A stretch of 64,000 nucleotides of DNA from Athripsodes cinereus (GCA_947579605.1 OX388316.1:12341290-12405289); one strand, 5' to 3'; positions 35,744 through 47,401 are shown, numbered from the stretch's first letter. A program made the numbers and translations. The notes: generated from the sequence alone by a model not told the origin.

Positions 35744-35949
35744 TCGTCGTCGGTTCTATGAAACCTCTTATGTGGTCCAAACCAATTTTTACAGGGGACG
35801 CAAAAAACTGTTTTTAGTCCACATATCAACAAATGTAATCAAATTTATTATCATTACATTTGTTCATCTGTGGACTTAAAAACAGTTTTTTGCGTCCCCT
35901 GTAAAATTTGGTTCAGAGCACATAAGAGGTTTCAAAGAACCAACGACGA
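35744..35949. mobile_element. Foldback MITE (ATCGTCGT ends)
   Basis: Two arms of about 95 bases are reverse complements with few mismatches. They start TCGTCG(T/C)(C/T)GGTTCTATGAAAC, contain TACAGGGGACGCAAAAAACTG, and meet in the AT-rich centre near 35845. TA dinucleotides flank both ends within ATAT (35742-35743 and 35950-35951), compatible with a TA target. No coding capacity. The exact boundary is uncertain by about 3 bp because the ATAT is palindromic. Confidence 0.75.
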
Positions 35950-36641
35950 TATAAGAATCCATTTACACACACAACATTTTTCGGCTACCTCATATATATG
36001 CTTTAATTAATAAGGTAGGTACTTAGGTAGACAATAATATTATATTTTAAAATATATTTATTATTTGATATAATCAACCTCAAAGCTTAGAAGAAGAAGT
36101 TAGTAAGTCTTGTATAAATAAGGCCTTTAAATGTGAAAAAGTAAGGACTGTTAGAGAATAATATACAGTGCAAGGATACAAGCACTTAATTTATCTGTCC
36201 TCTCATTAAGAAGAATTATTACCTTAGGTCAGGTACAAAATAAAGGGGGTAAATTACCTTCACGGGTCGCTGTAAGTTGTAAATCCATTAGGGTTCCTTC
36301 CAAGGCAATACTTACTAGGGAATTACATTAAGGAGGATATTAATTTTTAATTATTTTTAGTACCTCGGAATGTGTTTCATTCATATACTTACTTACCTAT
36401 CTAAAACCTCGACAGCTACTCCCTGTATTACGTAACGAAACATTTCCTAACAATATCTTCTCACTTTTGATATATTTTCTAATAAATTTGTGTTTTGTAA
36501 ATTAGAGTAGGAATTTAAGTAAATGTTACATAAATATTCAAGTAGTTATGTTCTATAATTAGGTATGTAGGTCAAGAAACAATAATAAGCGAGGTTTTTA
36601 AAACTGTAAAATGCTTAAGGTATAAATCTATTTTTATTTGA

Positions 36642-36790
36642 ACTATCACGGCATTTCACATAGGTGAGTGATTCATAAAATTCTTATTTTCGGAGAGATG
36701 GTAATAAACCTCTTCGTGCCAATAAAACATTAAGGCATGCAGGATGGGTGGCAAACCTCATGGTCTAAATTTAAAATGCAAAATGTCTTA
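36642..36790 (-). repeat. Repeat family A copy (minus strand)
   Basis: Read on the minus strand, it starts near the TAAATTTAGACCATGAGG block (36750-36780), passes CATCCTGCATGCCTTAATG and GGCACGAAGAGG, and ends TGTGAAATGCCGTGATAG. It lies head to head with the plus-strand copy that starts 30 bp away. Confidence 0.65.
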
Positions 36791-36820
36791 TTTTTTTCCA
36801 TAGTGATCGTTTAATCTTTT

Positions 36821-37090
36821 GTTGGCACGAAGAGGACAGCTTGCATGTTAATTACATTCAGTTGGTCGGCTGACTACCTCATTTGTGGAAAATGCTGTTA
36901 TGGCATAAATGAACGTATGTCTTTTGATTACGACACCCGAAGATGCGTGTAGAACGTGATATTTCTGTAAGTGTGTCAATAATTGAAGCTATTACTTACC
37001 TTTAAACTAGTATTTTTTTTTTTATTTTTTTTTATTTTCGTATGCACTGACGATTACAATTTTATTATTTTACAACTTTTAAGATAGGTT
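36821..37090 (+). repeat. Family A 3' half plus shared downstream block
   Basis: GTTGGCACGAAGAGGACAGC through AATGCTGTTATGGCATAA is family A. The following ATTACGACACCC, GCGTGTAGAACGTGATATTTC and GTGTGTCAATAATTGAAG match 27450-27530. After a T-run (37013-37030) the TGCACTGACGATTACAATTTTATTATTTT words also match. The copies are therefore homologous over more than 200 bases beyond what family A alone explains. Confidence 0.65.
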
Positions 37091-37904
37091 TTCCGTCTTC
37101 ACATTTGCCAACTAGAACGAGATACACACTGATGATGGTGTGGCTGCTTTCTTCGTGCATCGGGCATATTCAAGATATTGTCGTTTTTTTATTTTTCTAG
37201 ACACATCAAAGGCAAGATTTCTTTTACTCCCAAAATTTATTTTGTTTGTGCTGTCGATTGCCCTACTCCAAAGATTTGTTCACTTCATTAAATTTGGTCG
37301 TAGACCCAGCATTACATACAAGGTACCTACACACTTGTACGTTCATAAAACTCTTGACATTTTTATGGCCGACACTGAATTACGTTGTTATCTTCTGTAT
37401 GTTATACCTAGATCCTAATATTGCTTTGTGTTGCATTCAGTCTTTGTTTTCTAATACAATGGACTACAAGATAATAATTGTGTCATTGCATCTCTGGTTG
37501 CTTCCAAAAACTAGACTCAATAAATAATATAACTTGTCTTACGAAAGTTTCACTGTACAAAATATGATTTGAGAAATAAAATATGTTAAAAATATTTGAG
37601 AAATAAATATATACTGTTAGTGGTTGTTGAAAGATGATTGAAATCAAACTTAAGGTACGGTCAAACCCATATAGATAAAAATAAAGAACATTTTTGGAAA
37701 ATAAATAAATATGTATAATAAAACTTGACAAGATTCGTATTCCACCATTGTGAAGTGACGCTGATAAAACATGACCGGACAATTTAGAAATAGATGGAAT
37801 AGACCTTGCAAGAGGAGTACCTAGTATGAAAATAAGGAGAATCTTGAAGATGACGTATTAAAATTTAATCCCTTTCAGAGGATATTATAATTATAACATT
37901 CAAA
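37091..37904. other. Unassigned stretch with overlapping chance frames
   Basis: Frames of 92, 93 and 99 codons overlap on both strands (37140-37782). None has a motif or codon pattern I recognise, and all lie in slightly less AT-rich DNA. They are probably chance frames within an old repeat. Confidence 0.4.
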
Positions 37905-37970
37905 TAAAAAAATCATGAGCAATTTGCGGACTAATTGCCTTCAGGCAATATCTTCCAGCTAATAAAACAA
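37905..37970 (-). mobile_element. LINE family D, 3'-UTR fragment
   Basis: AAATCATGAGCAATTTGCGG and GCAATATCTTCCAGCTAA match 21108-21175 in the same order. Only the 3'-UTR end remains. A SINE starts about 25 bp to the right. Confidence 0.65.
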
Positions 37971-37994
37971 TTTTAAATAATACAATTCGTTCGT

Positions 37995-38172
37995 TCGTCG
38001 GTAGCCTGGAGGTAGAGTCTCGGCCTTCAGATCAAGGGGTCCGTGGTTCGATCCCAGGTGCCGGCAAACTCCCTTTTCACGGCACAAGCTTTTAGCTTAG
38101 TGTGAAAGGTGTATAAGGTTGTATTTGGGTTTAAAATAAACCCAGATATATCTTTTTAAAAAAAAAAAAAAA
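37995..38172 (+). mobile_element. tRNA-derived SINE (family S), full-looking copy
   Basis: The head is tRNA-like: GTAGCCTGGAGG (A-box region, 38001-38012) and GGTTCGATCCC (B box, 38045-38055), spaced as in tRNA genes. A non-tRNA body follows (CCGGCAAACTCCC, ACAAGCTTTTAGC, AAGGTGTATAAGG), then the hairpin GGGTTTA AAA TAAACCC (about 38128-38144), CAGATATATC and a poly-A of about 15 bases (38158-38172). It would be transcribed by Pol III and moved by a LINE in trans. The partner LINE is unknown. Confidence 0.85.
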
Positions 38173-40499
38173 TTTTTGCAAATCGGAACCCTATGAATGT
38201 GATCTAAAAAAATGAATGTAAAATGTTAGTTTATAAACGTAGGTATTTGGATTTTAATAACTATTACAGAATATTCGGATATATTTTACGTTTGTATAAA
38301 TTATTTGGGAAATTTTTTACAAACCCAGCCGCCAGAAGTCAGGATTCTTTAGGCGATTTACGATTTCATTTTTTTTTATTTCTAAAGGAGCATTGTTTAA
38401 TTAGGGCAATTAGCAGAAGAGGTCTTTGTCAAAACGAGAAAACGAATAATACACATCATGATAATGGTTACAATAAAATAAATTTATGACATTCCAGCAC
38501 AACAGCATTGTGTCCCAGTTCTTTCAAAAACTGAATCTGTTACAAGGTTCTGAAGACAATAGACTTCACCATTGTGACACACTTTCTAAAATGCTACTAA
38601 AGCAAAAAATAAAATATCCTACTGTCTCGCTGAAACAATAAATAATGTTTCCATTAGTCACAGTTATAGTATTCTAGGACCAATTATTATTTATATAACT
38701 GGTAGCTATTTTATTTTATGGAGAAAAAAAAACAATGCACTTTTGTGCAAGATGCTTTTGGCACACTTTTCCATTATTTTTATTACAAAGACTTCATTTT
38801 TAAATAAGTCTATAAATGACCAACAAGTCAATTTATAAGCATCCAAGAATTCTATGAATAAAAGCACGTTGTAAGTATTCCAATATTAGCTTATTATTGA
38901 GATTGTTTGTTGGCATGTGACATGATTTCTTTATTTTTATTTCACGTGCTGCGAAGCGTGCATAAACAATTTTACAGATATTCATTACCTTCTTAGAAAA
39001 GTGTTGATTGAAACCCCGTGTGGCTTTTTTAAGCACTTGTAAATACAACATACCCAAAACCTATTCTTCTCCTAGTACAAATACGTATTATTTATGTTTC
39101 AAAATAGGTAGATATAATGTAGGATAGATAATTTTTCAGATGTTTCAATTACCCACACGTTTATTCACAAATCACTCGTAGTGGGAGGAATGGTGTCAAA
39201 ATAAAATAAAAAATGAGTTAAGTCTTTTGACTTTTCCAAAAACGCATCTTTCCAAAATATTAGGGGGTCGGTAACCTGCTAGGAGAGTCTCATGTCAAGC
39301 GTAAGTTTTATTTTTCAAATCTTATTACTGAGATCCTGATTTTTATCCTATTTTTATTCTATCAATTTTATATAAGTAGGTACCTAATACATCTAGGTAC
39401 GAACTGCATTATCTTTATCAAAAATCTCATCTCGTAGAATTTATCACAATTCATCCCAAGTAGGTAGTTACATAACTATTAAAAAGATTTAATCAAAATT
39501 GTGTGGAACTTTTATCGAATTTAATTCTACACAATTTGATAGGTAGGTATCTGAACCGAATATTAAATAGGGTTTAATAAAAATCAGTGCTAAAACTAAA
39601 TTAAATTTTATTTATAACAGCATTGAGAGGTCCTTATTATATTTACGAAAGTATAGTGTTATATAAAAAAGAATGAATAGAATGTCAAATCAGAATAAAA
39701 TTATGTGATTAAAGTTGATTAGTTCATTATTTTATATAAAACGACCTGTTTTATATATAAAGTTATACGTAAAATCATAAAGGACATCATATTTGTATTA
39801 ATTATAATTAAATTATGTACCTTCCAACTAAATATACCTAAGTAAAAATTCCCATAACAATAAAAACTTTTTTATATATAAAATTACCATCTCACGCAAA
39901 CCAACCCACGATTGGTATTCAGAAAAGTAATTTTGTACTAAAATTTACAATATTTGGTTTTTGTTTACAAAATATCCATCAAGCCCTGGGCTATGGTCGT
40001 TCTAAGGGTCTGACGACTTGGATACAATTCATAATATTATTATTACCTACGTTAGTAGATACACATATAAAAAAAAATAAGGCGTAACGTAAAATTTAAG
40101 AAAAAAATGATATTTCTCAAATCTACCTGTCCCATCTAAACGTTTCTTATTTCTATATTTATTATTTCTCAAATCTCGTCGCTATAAGTTTACCTACCTA
40201 GTAATTATACATTATAAATAAATAATGACGAGTTATTTATTAAAAATATGTCTATTGTATAGTTTTTATTGTTGGTTTGTTTTTTTGTTAAAATTATCTA
40301 TTAATGATTCTGAAAAATATGGTTAGTGTTATTTTCACGAAAGCGAATTTATAAAAGGTTTTTATTACGAATTTGGACAGTGTATCATTATCTCACGTAG
40401 GTATATCTAAAATATTTAATGTAATACTGTATATTTTGATAAAACACGTGATTAAATACTTTTTTATCTAGGTTCATATTCATCTACAAATCTTTAAAT
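38173..40499. other. AT-rich stretch without recognised genes
   Basis: Frames at 38223-38489 (88 codons) and 38833-39057 (74 codons, minus) show no domain I recognise. The first, which contains RSQDSLGDLRFHFFLFLKE, is a weak candidate for a relic coding piece but stands alone. Confidence 0.4.
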
Positions 40500-40613
40500 A
40501 CTGTATGAGAAATTGTATGAATGTGGAAGAAGAATAAGAAGTATGTAAGAATAGATCTACCTATATGGGATTCCGTTCTCTCTGTCTACCCTGCTTGAGA
40601 TGCAGAAAGAGGG
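40500..40613 (+). mobile_element. LINE family C, decayed C-terminus
   Basis: The bases ATGAGAAATTGTATGAATGTGG through TTCCGTTCTCTCTGTCTACC match the terminal coding segment at 43741-43830 (RNCM, then a WxSVLS-like end) with several stops. It leads directly into the TATAG array, so the array begins where the LINE tail would. Confidence 0.75.
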
Positions 40614-40812
40614 TATAGTATAGTATAGTATAGTATAGTATAGTATAGTATAGTATAGTATAGTATAGTATAGTATAGTATAGTATAGTATAGTATAGTA
40701 TAGTATAGTATAGTATAGTATAGTATAGTATAGTATAGTATAGTATAGTATAGTATAGTATAGTATAGTATAGTATAGTATAGTATAGTATAGTATATAG
40801 TATAGTATAGTA
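40614..40812. repeat. (TATAG)n microsatellite, 199 bp
   Basis: About 40 units of TATAG run perfectly from 40614 to about 40793, then one TATATAG variant and two last units. It sits exactly at the 3' end of a LINE family C fragment, whose natural tail is of the GGTATAG type. Confidence 0.97.
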
Positions 40813-42210
40813 ACGTGTAAGAATATTTCTAATATGTTTCTTCCTTTGCCTTTGATGTTCCTCTCAGCAGTGTAAGGCGATAATGCAGAGAATCATATTG
40901 TACTTTCTCCCGTTATAGTCTATAAAATTTAAACAATAGTGCAGTCTGATACTTGGAAAAATACAACACGTTGCTCTTCCATCCAATCTTTGTTAAGTCA
41001 ATAATGTAGGTACTGTGAAATGGATACAATAAAACATGAGAAATAATGATAATATTGAAAAATGACAGATTCCTAATGGGTAAGTATCCATTTATCTGAA
41101 GATCTGAAGACACTATAACAAAGAAGTAACATTTATTTCACAATAAAATTAAGTGTAACTAATTTCATCCACTATCTCACGTAACTTTTCCTTTTTAAAA
41201 ATGACCTTCGTTATACATAACGAAGATTCCAGTTATAACTGTTTTACTGTTACTGTATATAGGAATTCTTTGACAACCAAATAATAAAACAATGAAGACA
41301 GCACACGTCCTTTGTCAATAATAATATCGACATAAATAAAATATTTATTTGACTGTCATCATAAATATATCTACATGAAGGTATGTATGTATATACATAA
41401 AAATCAATGTTTTATACTTATGTATACCTTTGTTACCTAAGCAAGAAAGGTAAAAAAAAAATACTCTCCATACTGAGTTCCATCCTAGAGCAGGTTTAGA
41501 TATACTTATAAAAAATTAAATAAGGTATACCTAGGTATAAATAACTATGTATCTCAGTTATGGACAAATATATTATTGTGTAATGTTTTGTCACCAAACT
41601 TATAAAAACTCTGTGTTTTGTCAAAATACTGTCATATTGGACTGAATTAGCAAAACAAGCTTGAAATATGTAATTACTTACATTTATGTAGTTCTGTTCA
41701 TACGACATTGTGATTGCATAAAAATAATTCTATTTATAGGCAATATAAACAAAAGTTATTCCTAATTAAAACAAATAAAAGACAGAATTATGAAATATTT
41801 TTCTTTTTTTCACTATTTTCGGAATGGTTGGTTTGAAATGCTAATTATCCTTTTTTTTTAAATATTTCTTAAGTGAAATCGGGCTTAAAGCTGGTTTTAT
41901 TTTTTTTTTATTAAAAATGACGTAAAAGGAAACGGGACCACAGACAGGACAAAAGGACAACAAAAGAATATTATTTAAAGTGCCTACATACGAGTCATTA
42001 ACAATATAATCTTTATCCTAAACACTTTCACAACGTGGTGGTGTTGTTCGTCTCCTAAAAGGACATTGTCCAAAGAATTTCTATTATTTTCCTGAGAGAA
42101 AGGATTCCTATATTATTACTTACGTTGCAGGTATTAAATTATAATCGATTCGCTGCATTTACGAACAACATTTCCATGTTTCTTATTCTTTAATAGATAA
42201 ATTAACATTT
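40813..42210. other. AT-rich stretch without recognised features
   Basis: A small hairpin (CTTCGTTAT AC ATAACGAAG, about 41208-41227) is present. The short minus frames near 40913 and 41496 lack motifs. Confidence 0.45.
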
Positions 42211-42640
42211 ATTTAATTCAGCAATGAGGTATGCCACTCATTCTAATTGTACTACTATTATGTACTCCTATTCCGACACTGCACATCTTATAATAAGGAT
42301 AATCCGAAGACTAAACTGTATGCAACAAACATGCAGGTTGATCTCTCCATCCCAGTTGAAATTAAGTTATTATTCAAAATGGGTGGAATCGCGGAATTAA
42401 AGATGTTAAGTTTTGTGATATTTTACGCTCACTTGGTTACAATATTTCAAATCAATACAAAGTTTCATTAAAATATCAGTTATACAATTCAATGAACAAA
42501 GGGTGAATTTTTCCCTAGAAAGTCTTCCAACTAACCTTTTATTACATAGTTGTCTTATTTTTTTATCAACACGGAGAGAACAACTTGCATGTTTATAATC
42601 TGCTGGCTACCTTACTAATGGGGTATACCGTGATTATGTA
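42211..42640 (+). repeat. Repeat family A copy split by a 302-bp insert
   Basis: The first part (AATTCAGCAATGAGGTATGCC, 42215-42250) and the second part (TTATCAACACGGAGAGAACAACTTGC to GGGTATACCGTGATTATG, about 42553-42640) are in order and on one strand. They are separated by about 300 bases that other copies lack. The insert (about 42251-42552) carries a 74-codon frame without a domain I recognise and no clear terminal repeats. Confidence 0.55.
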
Positions 42641-43447
42641 GAGTGATAGAAACTGATAAACTAAGTTTTTTACCTTATCAAGTACGTAGAATCACCACAA
42701 GCATCAAAGGCGAAATCGAGATATCTTTCTCTTTAAAAAAAGCTGTGAAAAGCGAACGAATTAACTTTTAATATGGCCTACTTACCAATCAAACCGAGAT
42801 TGACAATGTCCTAACAAGACGAAAGACGTATCTCTCGTCAAATAAACAAAATAGTAGAATAAATTATTTATTTTATTTATTTCGTTAGGTTATGTATTAT
42901 TTATATATTATGTAATATCAGCTGTAACTTAAGTTTGAAATAAGTAAAATAAAAAAATTAAAAAAAAATATTCCATATATAATAATATGTAAGTACGTTT
43001 GATCTAGATTGTACGAAGCATTTTTCAAAGAATTTCGTTTGAATATTGTATAAATATTATGCAATAAATATTTCACAAAATCATCGAACAGATCATAGAC
43101 TATTACTGGTACATAGCGTTATTTTTCTGCATAACTGTTTTGGAGCGGGTCTGGGATTTAGAGACATTAGTAGAAATAACAAAAGATCTAACGAGTATTA
43201 TTATTGTTTATCTTTCGCTGTGATCTGTGTTAAATGGTGAACATCAACAACACAGAAATAACAGTTCCATTTATAAATGAATCTTAATTGAAATCAAATA
43301 AAATCAGTACATTTGTAAATATAATTTGTATGCTAATTTAATAAAACTTTGTATTTCATTCTTGTTTGTAGAATACCACAACATATTATTATTCTTAGTT
43401 CAACATATTATTTAATTTTATTATTTTTCATTCCTATATTCATTATA
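42641..43447. other. AT-rich stretch without recognised features
   Basis: No assignable gene, RNA or repeat. The frames at 43046-43240 and 43349-43573 are short and without motifs. Confidence 0.45.
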
Positions 43448-43500
43448 TTTTCAACGCTCCCCTCGGGAACACGGGAAGTAACCAGCATCCTCTATACAAA
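43448..43500 (-). mobile_element. LINE family B, short 3' fragment
   Basis: Plus-strand TTCAACGCTCCCCTCGGGAAC, ACGGG and GTAACCAGC are the antisense of the family B end (GGTTTCTGCCCTGTGCTCCC, GAGGAGCGTTGA). About 50 bases remain. Confidence 0.55.
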
Positions 43501-43599
43501 TTGTGTTTTCGCCAACTTCATAAAACAATTGCCAAACGATATTCACAAATACGAGATAGGTATGTATTTGTAAAATTATAACATATTGAAATTGAGTCA

Positions 43600-43862
43600 A
43601 TTGACCTTCCAGAATCTTTGATGTCATTGTCGCTTGAGGGGTGTGAGGAAGCGCGGGCGTCCGAGAACTACATGGCTTGAACATGTAGATCAAATTTAAA
43701 GAACGGCCGTGTTTTGAGTAAAAGAAACCGACGTGCGTGCATGAGAAATTGTATGACTATGGAGGAAGCGAAAGAAGTATGTAAGGAAAGATCTAATTGG
43801 CGTTCCGTTCTCTCTGCCTACCCCACTTGGGATACGGCGTGAGGGAAAAGATAGATAGATAG
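43600..43862 (+). mobile_element. LINE family C, decayed C-terminus with GATA tail
   Basis: The plus strand shows a GKRGRPRTTW-like GRPR motif near 43645-43675 in one frame and, after a shift, RRACMRNCMTMEEAKEVC, ERSNWRSVLSAYPTWDTA and a stop near 43842. A tail of AAAGATAGATAGATAG follows. It is broken by frameshifts and stops and 5'-truncated. Confidence 0.75.
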
Positions 43863-44490
43863 AATTGGTCATTTTACACTGTCACAGCATCTCCCGCTAA
43901 TGAGTTAGAATAAAGATTTACTACATATTTTTTACACCTAATGCAGGTAATCCTGACTCATAAAATAAAAAGAAAAAACGTTTTCTTCAGAATGAATGGA
44001 ATGCCTCATTAAATCAAGTTCTCTTCTTCTTCTACTACTTATGGGTTTTAAGTTATATACCTACGTATGTCTAAATTTCACAACCACGTAACTTGCTGAA
44101 GCAAAGTGATATTGAGGAAGTGAAATTCCTTGAAAAAAAGTAAACAATCGGAAATTGAAGACACGAGTAGGTACATACTACATACCTCTCTTTGGTCTTA
44201 TACTCGTACTGAGCAGTTTATTTTACAAATACAATATATAAAAACATGTATACACCTAATCTCCTTTATTATTTCTCAAAATTATAAGAACTTGGTTACC
44301 AAAGTACCCTTGAATTTTGATAAAAGTTTTTAATAACCAACTTTGACGTCATGACTTTCATGGATATCTGCTTATTTACTTAATATATTTTTTCTAAACA
44401 GGTCGTCCATAGACACTTTACCCAGGAGTTTGAATTTCAAAATCTTATATTCTTAAATAAATTATTATTATTTTCACGATTAAAATACAT
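43863..44490. other. AT-rich stretch, weak family A scrap
   Basis: At about 43868-43905, TTTTACACTGTCACAGCATCTCCC may be an antisense family A end. A CTTCTTCTTCT run near 44020 is simple sequence. Nothing else is assignable. Confidence 0.4.
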
Positions 44491-44630
44491 TCAGCGATGA
44501 GGTTTGCCACCCATCCTGAATGTCTTGATTTTATATTGGCACGGAGAAGGCAGCTTGCATTTTTTATATGCAGCTAGTCTGCTGGCTACCCCACTTGTGG
44601 GATATGCCGTGATGGTATAGTAGTAGTAGT
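44491..44630 (+). repeat. Repeat family A insertion with 12-bp target duplication
   Basis: A 5'-truncated copy starts at TCAGCGATGAGGTTTGCCAC and runs through ATTGGCACGGAGAAGGCAGC, GCTGGCTACCCCACTTGTGG and GATATGCCGTGATGGTATAG to a (TAG)n tail. ATTAAAATACAT is repeated perfectly at 44479-44490 and 44631-44642. Variable 5' truncation, a fixed 3' end, a short-repeat tail and a target duplication together show that the family moves by target-primed reverse transcription. Confidence 0.9.
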
Positions 44631-45134
44631 ATTAAAATACATAATATTCCAAAGAGAAGGAAGCCCATGTAAAAGAAAGAAAAAGAGCTTGGCAGAATTC
44701 TGTAGTTTATAAACTGCTTATAGATTAAAAAATATAATCCTAAGATTATCAAGAAGACCTAAAAACGGAAGTAATAACTTTATGAGGATGTATATTTTTT
44801 AAATATTTATGAAGAATAATAGTACCTTCACTTTTCCAGGTGGTTACAAAAAGGGTAGTCTTTGTTCTAAGAATTGTACAATGATGACTTTTGGGTAAAT
44901 CACAAAAATAATCCTAACATTGCGTATTTTGCACAATGACTTACGATAAATGTTAAGTCATTGATTTTGCTTGGCAAAGATTATTTTTAATGAGTAGATT
45001 AGTTTCTATTCTTGTACATTACACAATACCTTCTAGTTGACTGAAAAAAAAATGCTGATAATATAGCAATAGTTATGTAGCTTCAGAAACAAGTGTTCTG
45101 CCCAATCTGCCCATTTCTAAAATAATCATAAGAT

Positions 45135-45305
45135 GTTCGAGATCTACGTGGTTTGACCACGTGAATTAAATTTTCAAGAAGTTTGAATGAATATGAATGA
45201 AGCGAAAGGAGAACTTAAGGACAAATCAATATGGTGCTCTGTTTTCTTTCCTTATTCCACATGGATTACTTGGGATACAGTGTGAGAGTAAAGTTTAGTA
45301 TAGTA
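45135..45305 (+). mobile_element. LINE family C, decayed 3' end (plus strand)
   Basis: GACCACGTGAATTAAATTTTC, GAATGAAGCGAAAGG and TGGTGCTCTGTTTTC correspond to the family C end with many substitutions. It ends GATACAGTGTGAGAGTAAAG and TTTAGTATAGTATC, i.e. the family tail. Confidence 0.6.
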
Positions 45306-45560
45306 TCTATCTATCTATACCCTCACGCCGTGTCCCAGGAGGGGAAGGCAGAGAGAACGGAACGCCATATAGATCTATCCTTGCAAACTTCTTTCGCTTC
45401 CACCACATTCATTCAGTTTCTTATACATGTTCGCCGATTTCTCTTACTCAACACGCGGCCGTCCTTTAGGATTTGATCCACGTGCTCAAACCACGTGGTT
45501 CTTGGCCGTCCGCGATCCCTCACAACTCCTCTTTCAGACAAATACATCCTCTTCGTCATT
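45306..45560 (-). mobile_element. LINE family C copy, tail to tail with the previous one
   Basis: Starting with a (CTAT)n run and CCCTCACGCCGTGTCCCAG, the plus strand is the antisense of LINE C: GCAGAGAGAACGGAACGCC, CACGCGGCCGTCC and a GRPR-like region at 45490-45530. Unlike the short copies it retains about 250 bp. Its tail meets that of the plus-strand copy, so the two share one GTATAG/CTAT junction. Confidence 0.65.
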
Positions 45561-47401
45561 CTTTCATTAGTATAGTATATTATTATTAATTCGTTTATTC
45601 ACTAAGATGTATAGTAAATTTATATATTTATTTCTCCATAAAAAGACAATATTTTCAATAGTGCAAAAGTATGCGATATATTATATTTGTTTTTGACTTC
45701 TTATAGGTACCTAAATACTGGATTATTGAGATTTTAGCACTTCCGACAAGTAATGTTACAAAAATATACCTATGTATAAATACTTTTTGTCATAATGATC
45801 GTTCTGGGAATCAATTTCGAGATAAAATTTATGAATGGTCAAAAGAAATTCCTAGTTCTCTGACAAGATCTTCCAATTTACTCAACTACATCAGTGTTCA
45901 TTATTAAACTCTTTTCATTTGTATTGTTTTTATGTTTACAGTTTTACAAATAACTTTTGTTTCTTACCTTTTTATATTAAAATAAATAAGAATAAAAAAG
46001 AAACAATGGGAAATATTAAGCACTTATTGCCTTTAAGCTTTTAAAACTTTTGTTTTAGAAAAAAAAATGGTAATGGGTGTGAAGTAATGAAGTAATTCAC
46101 CGATTAATATGCAAATCACTCGAAGGAAATAAAAGAATTGACCATAATCGTACTTAATAATCTAATAGTTTTGTATTATAAGACTTTATGATACAAAATC
46201 GTTTGAAGTCAGGTTTGTTCAATTTCGAAATTCTTCGGAAGGGATTTTAATCAAAAGATGCAATATTACGAGAAACTATAATTTTAACAGTGATTATAGA
46301 AAATAAGTTCTAAAGGAATGAACTTATTTTTGTAAATTTAATAATAATAATAATAATAACTAGACAATTTTTTTAAGGTGCGCCGTTCCGTGGTAAAACC
46401 ATCAATTTATTTACATAGAATTCATTGATAATATACATTTTGGTTGGTAAAAAACACCAATTGGAAACATATTCGTACGTAGTATAGTATCAATCTATAC
46501 CATACATAATAATATCTCTGTCAAGTGGGATAGGCGATGAGAAAACTGCATTTCATGAGCATAGGTACCTACGGGTCATTCACTCTATGCCATGATAAAA
46601 TAAAACAATCACAGTACCTAGATCTACACAAAATCAACATATCACATAAATTTCATAATTTCATAATTTCAGATAAACTGATTTTTTTTATTTAATTTTT
46701 CATTAATAACATGTTCTTAATGTGTATAGAGTTCATAATCGGATAGCAAATCGTGTAACATTGAATACACCAAATCTAAAACATTTTCTTGTAAACAAGA
46801 GCTTGGTATTTTTCTTCACAGCTGATAGGGATTTGTACACGACATAGCGCCTTCCACATAGATTTCTACTATAATAGTAGGTATTATACTTTGAATGTGT
46901 ATCGTTGATTTAATTATATTTTTTTCCACGTTGTTAATTTCCTCGACATTCATTTGGCATCCGGATGAGACGATCAAACGAATCATTTATATGCAGTCTA
47001 CAAAGTGCTTTACACTTTTATACAGAGTGTAACATTTCCACTAAAAAAATACTCCACGTCTGAGAATTTATTGTAAAACGCATAACATGTTAGCTACTGA
47101 CCTAATATTATGAGTAACACAAATCACAAAGGCACAATTTTTTCTACATAGCTAGCCTAAAATGGCATAACATGACAAAATTTGAACTCTGTTTGAGACT
47201 ATTTCTATTCATATTCGAAGTTGAATACATACGAGTGTCTTGTAAGTTGGTAAGAATAGCACCTACCTATATATTATGTAGTATCTAAGAACTTTTTAAA
47301 TGAATGGTGCTAATGAATGAAAAATGTTTGTTTTCTGTAGGTTCCCAAAAAATCAGATAAGTTACTGCCAAGGTCACGAACGACAAGCATTCATTGATTC
47401 A
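45561..47401. other. AT-rich stretch without recognised genes
   Basis: Contains an (AAT)n run at 46340-46359 and short TATAG-like words near 45570 and 46480. No gene or RNA was recognised. Confidence 0.45.

Noticed and set aside
37140..37782. Three overlapping frames of 92 to 99 codons on both strands
   Set aside because: No motif, no consistent codon pattern, and overlap on opposite strands. Treated as chance.
40614..40812. TATAG array as a CRISPR or satellite array
   Set aside because: A 5-bp unit without spacers in a eukaryotic context is a microsatellite.
41208..41227. CTTCGTTAT/ATAACGAAG hairpin as a recombinase (lox-like) site
   Set aside because: The arms are only 9 bp, the spacer is 2 bp and no recombinase gene is nearby. 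It is a chance hairpin.
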